Assembly: GCF_016767715.1 (NCBI RefSeq)
Contig: NZ_CP050145.1
Location: 2,108,001-2,172,000 of the forward strand
DNA: 64,000 nt
Source: Mycobacteroides chelonae
GTDB taxonomy: Bacteria > Actinomycetota > Actinomycetes > Mycobacteriales > Mycobacteriaceae
Direction of reading: 5' to 3'
The translations under genes were made by a program, and so were the position numbers. Positions 15,229 to 23,500 of this stretch are shown here, piece by piece. Under the pieces are notes generated by a model. That model saw only the letters and a program-made list of their open reading frames with translations. It did no database searches and was not told where the DNA came from. The stretch's first letter is position 1. Every line of letters starts with the position of its first letter.

Positions 15229-18200
15229 GAGCCTCGATGACATGGTCCACGGAGGCGCCGCCGAGTAGATCTTGCACTGGCAGCTCGAAATTGAGCTCAG
15301 CCTGTACGCGTCGCCGAAATTCGAGCGCCTGCAACGAATCCAGGCCCATCGCCACCATGGGCATGGCGGTGTCGATGGAGTCGGCACGGTCGGCTCCGAT
15401 GACCTCAGCGAGTAACTGCACAAGATGTCCGGGTCGGTTCTCGGGAGCCACCGCCGCGGGCCGAGTTGCCTCGGTGGACGCTACAGGCGTGCTGATGTCC
15501 ACGAGCTCGGAGAGCAGCGGACCGTATCCGAAGACGCCCAGTACTTCACGAGCCTGCGTGAGATCGAACGCCCCGACAAGGGTGTTGCCAGTGTGTAGCC
15601 CCATTCCGACCGCGAGAGCATCGGCGGGTCTCATGGGATGGACTCCCGCCGCAGCCAGTTTCGCTATGCCTGTGTCATCGAGATCGAGGTGCGTGGTCCA
15701 CTGGCCCCACTGCACGGACACGCAATCCAGTCCGGCAGCACGTTGACGGGTCGCGAGCACGTCCAGCATCCGATTGCCCGCCGCATACATCAGCTGGCCC
15801 TTGCCGCCGATCGTTGCCACCAGGGATGAGCACAAGACGACGCGGCAGAAATCGGTGCGGGGCAGTGCGTTGAGAACGTTCGTGATCCCTGCGACCTTCG
15901 CATGCAGCGCCTGTTGGAACCGCTCGACCGTAATCTCGCTGAAGGGGAGATCCGAATAGTCCACCGCGGCATGGATGATGAGGTCCGCGGGGGCTTCACG
16001 TAGGTCCTCGGCCAGCGTGGCGACAGCAGAGGCATCGGTCACATCACACGACAGCACACGGACCGTCGCGCCGGTGCTGCGGCGGATCGCGTCGAGCCGT
16101 CCGGTCACGGTGTCAGTCTCGCCGGAACGGCTGATCAGGGTGATCTGTCGGGTACCCAGCCGGGCATAGTGCTCACAGAATTCCTGACCGAGTTTTCCTG
16201 TTCCGCCGGTTATCACGACGTGATCGGGTACTGCAGTTGCGGTTTCGTGGTCACCGTCCTGATCGGCATCCAGAATGCGCTTGGCGTACATGCCGTCTGC
16301 CCGGAGCGCCAACTCCGATTCTCCGGCAGATTGCAGCGCGGCCAAGATGGTGCTGGCATTATCTGGGTGTGCGATATCGGGCGCGAGGTCCAGGTGTCGA
16401 AAGACAGTTCCTGGGTGTTCGGCACCCATGCAACGGAACCCGGCGGCGATCGCGGCGTGCACCGGATGTGGCGATGCGTCTGTGGCGACAACCTCTTCGC
16501 CCCCGACCGTGACAATCCAGCAACCGGTGACAGAGTTCGACAGCTCTGGCCACCACGTGCGGTCGCCGAAGAACTGAGCCACCGCGTCGGCCGCCCCGGG
16601 ATCATCCAGATGTCCCGCAGCGGGCAGCACGATCACCACAGTGTCTGCGTCTCCGGGACCGGATACCTCTGCGTTGCCGATGATGTGGGCTGACGAACCG
16701 AAATCCGCTGCGCAGTCCCGGAGTGCCGCGGTGAGTGCCCCGGCCTCACCGGTGGCATCAATGAATCCGTAGGCTCGTGGCGGCATCATCGAGCGCCTGG
16801 TCACCTTGGTCCAGGCCTCGCGCAACAGTCGTGGGTGCGAGAGGGAGTCCGCATCGTGTTCCGAGCGACCGGCGTCCGTAGTGGTGGGCTGCTTGGGTAC
16901 CGACACTCCACCGCCCGCCCCACGGTACGACAACCAGAGCGGAACATCGTTGTTCTGGACATTGGGGAAGTCGCGTAGCGGTAGCGAAACTGGTTCGGAT
17001 GTCTCGGCGCGCAGCGCATCCCAGTTGTAGTCGAGATCGTGCACGGCGAGGTTCGCAAGGTTGGCGGTGAAGTCGGCCAGATCCGTTGCGGCCCGGGTGG
17101 ATGTGCCCACCACGCACGCGGCGCGTTCGGAGCCTAGAGTCGAGAGGTTCTCGCGGATCGCCAGCTGTAGCGTGGGGTGCTCGCCCAACTCCACGAAGGT
17201 GTCAACCTGGGATCTCACCGCAGTCGCCATGGCACGATCGAAGCGGACAATGTTGCGCAGGTTCCAGAACCAGTACTGCTCCAGCGGGGTATCATTTGTA
17301 ATCGGCGTACCGAGTGTCGCTCCGATGCAATCGATTTCGGAAGGCTCGAACTCGCTGACGCCGAGGCGCTCGACAAGTGCCCTGCGGATATCCGCGCCGA
17401 TCGACGCGATCTTGCTGGTATGAGCCGGGTATCGCACCGCGATGGTCCGTGCGAAGACACCGGATTGGGTGAGGTGTTCCACGATCTGGTGGACGGTCTC
17501 GTGGTGGCCGGAGACTCCCACCATCGACGGGGAATTGATCACCGAGAGTTCGGCCCAACCTGATTGCCGGGCAAGAAGTTCCTCGCAAGTATCGCGGTCG
17601 GCGGCGATCACTGCCATGGTGTAGTCGTCGGCGGGGAACTCGTCGGCGATCTTGGCTCGGGTGCCCACCACGGTTACCGCATCGGCAAGGGACATCACGC
17701 CAGAGACGTAGGCCGCGGCGATCTCGCCCTGACTATGTCCGATGGTGGCGTGCGGGGTCACACCCACCGCACGCCACAGCGCGGCTAAGCCGGCCATTTG
17801 GGTGAAAAGGGCTGGCTGAACCGTGCTTGCGCTGTCATCTGCGGGGAGATGTTCGTCGAGAAGGTAATTCAGTGGTGAACGGCCGAACTGTGCGTTGAAC
17901 AATTCCGCGCATCGGTCGACCTCTGTGCGGAAATCGGGGAATCGGTCGTAGAAGAGTTTCCCCATTCCCGGGCGTTGCCCGCCCTGCCCGGGGAACACGA
18001 ATCCGCGTCGGCGTGAGGACGCGGGCTCGGCATTGCGGACCACGTGGACGTGGTCCGTGCCGGCGACCACGGCGCGCAGAGCAGCTTCCAGTCGGTCGCG
18101 GTCTTCGGCAACGATCAGCGCACGGTAGCGGCGTGCAATGCGGGTCCGAAAGATCATGCCCGCGATGCGATCCGGGGCGACTTGCGGGTGGTCAAGCACA

Positions 18201-18298
18201 TACGCGAGGAGCGCGGAGGCCTCCCTGCGCAGTACCTCCGGAGTATCCGCAGAGAGCAGAATGGGGACGGCTCCGTTAGGTAGGCGATGGCTAGACAT
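15209..18298 (-). CDS. mbtD: Mycobactin polyketide synthase MbtD (AT-KR-ACP)
   Basis: A 1029-residue PKS subunit without a ketosynthase. Acyltransferase: FVFPGQGGQRPGMG (about 100-113) and catalytic Ser189 in GHSQGEIAAAYVSG. Ketoreductase: ITGGTGKLG near residue 695, with CSSLVATIGGKGQLMYAAGNR carrying the Ser/Tyr/Asn residues. Acyl carrier: MGLDSLQALEF near 984, with the phosphopantetheine serine. With the separate KS MbtC it would build the beta-hydroxy acid unit of mycobactin. ATG 18298 overlaps the mbtC stop by eight bases; the frame extends further upstream only inside mbtC. Domain order and partner match M. tuberculosis mbtC-mbtD. Confidence 0.9.
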   Translation of the reverse strand: MSSHRLPNGAVPILLSADTPEVLRREASALLAYVLDHPQVAPDRIAGMIFRTRIARRYRALIVAEDRDRLEAALRAVVAGTDHVHVVRNAEPASSRRRGFVFPGQGGQRPGMGKLFYDRFPDFRTEVDRCAELFNAQFGRSPLNYLLDEHLPADDSASTVQPALFTQMAGLAALWRAVGVTPHATIGHSQGEIAAAYVSGVMSLADAVTVVGTRAKIADEFPADDYTMAVIAADRDTCEELLARQSGWAELSVINSPSMVGVSGHHETVHQIVEHLTQSGVFARTIAVRYPAHTSKIASIGADIRRALVERLGVSEFEPSEIDCIGATLGTPITNDTPLEQYWFWNLRNIVRFDRAMATAVRSQVDTFVELGEHPTLQLAIRENLSTLGSERAACVVGTSTRAATDLADFTANLANLAVHDLDYNWDALRAETSEPVSLPLRDFPNVQNNDVPLWLSYRGAGGGVSVPKQPTTTDAGRSEHDADSLSHPRLLREAWTKVTRRSMMPPRAYGFIDATGEAGALTAALRDCAADFGSSAHIIGNAEVSGPGDADTVVIVLPAAGHLDDPGAADAVAQFFGDRTWWPELSNSVTGCWIVTVGGEEVVATDASPHPVHAAIAAGFRCMGAEHPGTVFRHLDLAPDIAHPDNASTILAALQSAGESELALRADGMYAKRILDADQDGDHETATAVPDHVVITGGTGKLGQEFCEHYARLGTRQITLISRSGETDTVTGRLDAIRRSTGATVRVLSCDVTDASAVATLAEDLREAPADLIIHAAVDYSDLPFSEITVERFQQALHAKVAGITNVLNALPRTDFCRVVLCSSLVATIGGKGQLMYAAGNRMLDVLATRQRAAGLDCVSVQWGQWTTHLDLDDTGIAKLAAAGVHPMRPADALAVGMGLHTGNTLVGAFDLTQAREVLGVFGYGPLLSELVDISTPVASTEATRPAAVAPENRPGHLVQLLAEVIGADRADSIDTAMPMVAMGLDSLQALEFRRRVQAELNFELPVQDLLGGASVDHVIEALTAQVR

Positions 18299-19607
18299 CG
18301 TCGCCGTCCTCTCCCTCTGCGGGCATCGCGATGATGGCGTGGGCATTGGCGCCCCCGGCTCCGAAGGACGAGACCGCGCCGCACCGGAGGCCGTTCTTCG
18401 GCTCCCAAGGGTGCAGTTTCGTGGCCAGTCGGATCCCGGTCATGGACCAGTCGACCTTGGTGGTGGGGTTGTCCGCGAACAGCGTCGGTGGGATATGTCC
18501 ATGCTGACCAGACAAGAGCAGCTTGATCAGGCCCATCATGCCGGCAGCGGATTGAGCGTGCCCTGCATTGGATTTCGCCGATCCGAGAAGCGCGTTGGAG
18601 CCGCCGGCTCCGTACGTGCTTTGCAGCGCGAGGATCTCGAGCGGATCACCCGCACGGGTGCCGGTTCCGTGTCCTTCGAGCATCCCGATGTCGGCGGGAT
18701 CGACACCGGAGGCGGCGATGGTCGCGGCCACCAATTTGGCCTGTGCGCGTCCTCGCGGCACCAGAATGGGTTTACCGCCGCCGTTATGGTTGGTGCGGAC
18801 CGCCATGATACGTCCGTACACCCGATGTCCTAGAGCGCGTGCACGCGATTCACGTTCCAGCACAACCATTCCGACGCACTCGCCCCAGAGGGTGCCATTC
18901 GCCTCGTCGGAGTATGAGCGGCAGTGCCCGTCGGGGTCCAGTGCGTGCATCCGTGAGAACTCATAGAAACCCCCGGGTGATCCCATGACACAGACTCCAC
19001 CCGCGATGGCCCATTCGCATTCGTCGGCTCGAACGGCGGATGCGGCGACGTGCAGCGCGGCAAGCGACGAGGCACATGCGGAGTCGATACACATGGATGG
19101 CCCGATAAGTCCAAGTTGGTGCGAGATGCGGCCGGCGGCGCCGAGTTGTCCACGACCTACGACACGCATGCCGCTATGGGCGTTGACTTCGCCGACCGGA
19201 GGACCGTATTCATTGGGGGAGATGCCAATGAATACACCGGCCTCTGAGCCGTCGAGTGCGCCGGGGTTGAGGCCGGTGTTTTCTAGAGCTTTCCATGCCG
19301 AGCGCATGGCCACCCGCTGCTGCGGGTCCATTGCGACAGCCTCCCGTTGTGTGATGCCATAGAAGGTCGGGTCGAAAGCGCCTGCATCGGTAAGGAATCC
19401 ACCCGCATCGGACACACGGCCCCAGCCGTCGAGATTGGACAGCGATAACAGTTCGTCGATAGGCCAATCGCGATCACGGGGGAATGGGCTGATGAGCTCG
19501 CGGCCGTCGGCCAGTGCGCGCCAGAACGCTGCGGGGGTGTCGATTCCTCCGGGCGCCTCGATGGCCATCCCGGAGATGACAACAGGATCGGCGTCGGTGG
19601 TGCTCAT
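18291..19607 (-). CDS. mbtC: Mycobactin ketosynthase MbtC
   Basis: A 438-residue beta-ketoacyl synthase that acts in trans with MbtD. The active-site cysteine is in IDSACASSLAALH (about residue 177); the two catalytic histidines are in EGHGTGTRAGD and KSNAGHAQSA. The N-terminus reads PVVISGMAIEAPGG, typical of modular PKS ketosynthases. Length and gene partner match MbtC (444 aa in M. tuberculosis). Its start overlaps the thioesterase stop by four bases (ATGA) and its stop overlaps mbtD by eight, so mbtT-mbtC-mbtD form one translationally coupled operon on the minus strand. Confidence 0.92.
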   Translation of the reverse strand: MSTTDADPVVISGMAIEAPGGIDTPAAFWRALADGRELISPFPRDRDWPIDELLSLSNLDGWGRVSDAGGFLTDAGAFDPTFYGITQREAVAMDPQQRVAMRSAWKALENTGLNPGALDGSEAGVFIGISPNEYGPPVGEVNAHSGMRVVGRGQLGAAGRISHQLGLIGPSMCIDSACASSLAALHVAASAVRADECEWAIAGGVCVMGSPGGFYEFSRMHALDPDGHCRSYSDEANGTLWGECVGMVVLERESRARALGHRVYGRIMAVRTNHNGGGKPILVPRGRAQAKLVAATIAASGVDPADIGMLEGHGTGTRAGDPLEILALQSTYGAGGSNALLGSAKSNAGHAQSAAGMMGLIKLLLSGQHGHIPPTLFADNPTTKVDWSMTGIRLATKLHPWEPKNGLRCGAVSSFGAGGANAHAIIAMPAEGEDGDDV

Positions 19608-20368
19608 CGTTGCGGCGAGATTGTGCGGGCTGCGTTCCCTGCCAGTAGCTCGGCCAGGGCTTCGGTCTGGGAGTTCAGGAAGAAATGCCCGCCATCGAAC
19701 AACGTCACTTCGAGTTCATCGGTGTGCTTACTCCAACCGTAGAGGTCGGCCATGGTGATCATGGGGTCCTGGTCCCCGCCGATCGAGTGGATACGCGCGG
19801 CAACCCTAACTCCGTCGGCACACTCGTATGCGTTGAAGGCCCGGTAGTCGCCCTTCATGACCGGTAGCGCCATCCGCATGACATCGAGACTGCCCATGAC
19901 CGCGGAATTCGTGCCATCGAGGGCGCCCATATGGGCCAGTACCGCGTCATCGTCGGTCGGCAGGGCAGGCTTGCCGGCGATATTGGCCGGCGCCACCGCC
20001 GAGGAGACGGTCAGTTGACGCACGTCCAGTCCGGCGGCCTCCGCCAGCCGGACGAACTCGAAGGAGACGACCGCGCCCATGCTGTGGCCAAAGGTGTGGA
20101 TCGAAAGGCCGCGGTTGTGCTCGGACGATCGGAACTCGGCGAACGCTCCCGACGCAATATCGTTAAGCGTGGGCAGCGCGGGCTCACCGGCGCGATCTTG
20201 TCGCCCGGGATATTGGAATATCACGACATTGAAATTTGCTGAAGCGGCTTTCGAAAGCATGCGATATGCCGAAGCGCCAGCGCCTGCGTGCGGAAAAAGC
20301 AGTAGTAATGGCGCATCGGGTGACTCTGGCTTGTGGAACTGCCTGATCCATCCGAGTTTGCGATCCAC
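19604..20368 (-). CDS. mbtT: Type II thioesterase MbtT
   Basis: A 254-residue alpha/beta-hydrolase of the NRPS/PKS editing type. The serine nucleophile is in FGHSMGAVVSFEF (about residue 94), the Asp in GGDQDPMITM and the His in DGGHFFLNS. LLLLFPHAGAGASAYR near the start is the usual oxyanion region. Such enzymes remove wrongly loaded or stalled acyl groups from carrier domains. Because MbtB here has no terminal thioesterase domain, a free enzyme could also act there. The start is GTG 20368, with GGAAGGAAG just upstream. It is first in the minus-strand operon, next to an IdeR-like box. Confidence 0.85.
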   Translation of the reverse strand: MDRKLGWIRQFHKPESPDAPLLLLFPHAGAGASAYRMLSKAASANFNVVIFQYPGRQDRAGEPALPTLNDIASGAFAEFRSSEHNRGLSIHTFGHSMGAVVSFEFVRLAEAAGLDVRQLTVSSAVAPANIAGKPALPTDDDAVLAHMGALDGTNSAVMGSLDVMRMALPVMKGDYRAFNAYECADGVRVAARIHSIGGDQDPMITMADLYGWSKHTDELEVTLFDGGHFFLNSQTEALAELLAGNAARTISPQR

Positions 20369-20396
20369 GTCGAGCTTCCTTCCAACTTGCAGATAG

Positions 20397-20415
20397 TTAG
20401 ATTAGCCTAACGTAA
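20397..20415. promoter_or_regulatory. IdeR-type iron box 1 (mbtT side)
   Basis: TTAGATTAGCCTAACGTAA matches 17 of 19 positions of the palindromic IdeR consensus (TTAGGTTAGGCTAACCTAA or its complement), counted by eye. It lies 29 bp upstream of the mbtT start on the minus strand. Iron-loaded IdeR would repress the operon, as at the mbt promoters of M. tuberculosis. Confidence 0.88.
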
Positions 20416-20499
20416 CCCGGTGTTGGGTACGCAGCTCGCGTTCGGAGCGTGGTGATTGACAGCACCCATGGGCCGTCACTCGGTGCTGCCGACAGACAT

Positions 20500-20518
20500 T
20501 AAGGTAAGGCTAGGCATA
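20500..20518. promoter_or_regulatory. IdeR-type iron box 2 (mbtE side)
   Basis: TAAGGTAAGGCTAGGCATA matches 13 of 19 positions of the IdeR consensus, with the GG-T-A-GGCTA core kept. It lies 80 bp upstream of mbtE, about 103 bp centre to centre from box 1. The two boxes give each divergent operon its own iron control. It is weaker than box 1. Confidence 0.6.
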
Positions 20519-20597
20519 GTTCCCAGATTGAGGTGGTTCGTTTCATGCGCGCGGAGTCGTTCGGATTCCAGGCTTTCGTCCCTGGTGGTAACGCCCG

Positions 20598-23500
20598 ATG
20601 AGCGGCGAGCAGCTGTCCGCACTGGACCGCCGACGGGAGCTGCTGCGTAAACGGCTCGCCGAAAGCGGTATTGCGGCGCAAGCCGCCACCGATGCGGCAC
20701 CGCGGGTCCAGGCGGGCGAGCGGCGCGAACTCGCGCCAGGGCAGCGGCGCATGTGGTTCCTGCAGGTCAAGGATGAGGCTGACACGACGCTGAATGTCGG
20801 TGTTGCGCATCGGATGCGCGGTTCTCTCGATGAGACTAGGTTGCGCGGCGCCTTCGCGGCGATCATCCGGCGCCACGACATTTTGCGCACTACGTATGGT
20901 GTTGACGCCGCCGGAGAGCCGTATCAGGTCTTCACCGAAGATGTCGAACTTCCCTGGACCACTATAGATTTAGGGAATCTTGAGGACAGTGCTCGGGAGC
21001 GGGAATTTCGGGCGCTGGCCGAGCGTGAGCTTGGCCGCCCGTTCGACCTGACCGTCGACCCGCCGCTACGGATCACGCTACTCCGCATGGATGCACAGGA
21101 GTTCGTGCTGCTGTTGGTGGTGCACCACATCGGCTTCGACGACAATTCCTGGGAGGTGTTCTTCACCGAGCTGAGCGACTACTACAACTCCCGCCCAGTT
21201 GAGGGCGATGCCCCTCAATTCATGGTGGTGGGTGCGGTCGAGTCCCAGACGTCGGATGTCGGCATCGACTACTGGCGTCAGTCGCTGACGCCCCTTCCGG
21301 ATTCCCTGGACCTTCCGGGCTCCTCGTCGTCAAACCCGACCTCCCGAAGGGCGCGGCGGCGAGCAATCCCGTTGTCTTCCGACACCGCCGGGCGGATGGA
21401 GGAGTTCGCCCGCGCCCACTCGGCGACGCCGTTCATGGTCCTGTTGGCGGCCTTCGGAACGCTTGTTCATCGGTACACCGGGGCAACTGACTTCTTGGTC
21501 GCCATTCCCGTAGTGGAGCGCAAGGCCAACGCGGAAAAGGCAATTGGCTATTTTGGCAACACTGTGCTGCTGCGGGCTGCCGTGGATCCGAGTATGGGTT
21601 TCGCCGCGTACGTAGCCGCAGTGCGTGAGGCGTGCCTGGGAGCGTTTGGCCACCAGAGCATTGGGATCGACGAGGTGGTGCGCGAGGTCAATCCGAGTCG
21701 TTCCACCGGCCGTGACGGGCTGGATGATCTGGTGCGGCTCGGTTTCAGTATGCGTAAGGATCCCAACGGATACCGATTGGCCGGCGTGGAGACCAGCAGA
21801 ATTGATCTCGACGGAGGTGCCGCGCAAGTGCCGCTCGCACTGGCGATCGCGGCGGATTCGTCGGGCACCATGGTGGAGATCGAGTATCAGACTGATGCGC
21901 TGCCGCAGTGGCTTGTGGATCAGCTCCTCGCACACTATCGGCGGCTGCTTGAGGATGGTCTAGCCCGCCCCGGGGAGCCACTCGCACGGCTGGATCCCTT
22001 TGGCGACGAAGAGCGTTCGGTGGTGCTGGCGCAGTCACGCGGAGCGCTGTCCGATGTCCCGCGCACGACGCTCGTGAACGTTCTTCAAGAAGCGGCTCGG
22101 ACAACACCGGATGCCTTAGCTGTGGTGTCTGATGAGTTGGAACTCACCTACGAGGCACTGCATCGTCGCGCGAATCGCGTCGCGCGATGGCTTATCGGCC
22201 AAGGGGTTGGTACGGAGGATGTGATTGCCCTCCAGATGTCGACGTCGGTCGAGTTCATCGTCGCGATGTTCGCGGTCCTCAAGTCGGGCGCGGCCTACAT
22301 GCCCATCGATCCCGCGCTTCCCGAGGATCGGATCGAGTACCTGACCGCCGATGCGAATCCCCGGATTGTATGGGGTAAAAGCGAGTTTCGGGTCGCAGAG
22401 GAAAGGGCCGCCAATCTCTCCGACACCGAAGTCGCCGACACGGACCGGCTGCGCCCGTTGCTGCCCGAGAGCCTGGCCTATGTGATCTACACGTCCGGGT
22501 CCACCGGACGGCCCAAGGGGGTTGCCGTCGCACATGAGGCGATCGCTGAGCATGTGGTGTCCTTCATGGTCGACTGGAGTATGACTGCTGAGGATCGGAT
22601 GCTGCAGTCGACCTCGGTCAGTTTCGATGCCTCGTTGGCCGACATCCTGTGCCCCTTGTCCTTGGGAGCGCAGCTTGTCCTTCCCAAACCGAATCCATTC
22701 TCCGACATCGGGTATGTGATCGACCTGGTCCGTCGTCGAGGCGTGACGGTGCTACACATGGTGCCGTCCCTGCTCAATTCGGTGATGTTGTTGCCGGAGG
22801 CTCGTGAGCTGCGCGGGCTGAGGCACATTCCGGTTGGTGGTGAAGCGCTTCCGGGTGAGGTGGCGGACAAGTTCGCCGTCATGTTCGACGCTGAGCTGAG
22901 GAATCATTACGGGCCTACCGAGGCAGTGGTGTGTTCGACATACATGCCTGTTGATGGTCCCCAAGGCAATTCGATCGTGCCGATAGGCCATCCCAATCGC
23001 AATGTGTACGCATACGTGTTGGATGAGGCGCTCCAGCTGGTGCCCGCAGGCGTTGTCGGTGAGTTGTATCTCGGAGGTGTGCAGCTGGCACGGGGTTATC
23101 GTGGCAGGCCCGTGCTCACTGCGGAAAGGTTCGTGGCCGACCCGTTCAGTTCCGGGGGTCGGCTGTACCGCACCGGTGACCTGGTGCGGCGCAACGTATC
23201 TGGTGAGCTTGAGTTCGTGGGCCGCGCTGACGAGCAAGTCAAGGTGCGGGGATTCCGCATTGAGCTCGGCGAGGTGGAGGGTGTCATCGGCGCTGATCCG
23301 CGGGTCGGTCGCTGTGTGGTGACGGTGGTGGAGGATGCGCAGGTGGGGCCGATGCTGGCCGCCTATGTCGTGCCCGCGTCCGATGGTCCCGCCGGGGAAA
23401 TCGACCTGGAGGAATTGCGCGCCCGGGCTCAGGAAACGTTGCCGGCTTACATGGTGCCGAGCGCATTCGCAGTCATTCCCGAGATTCCCCTGACCACCAG

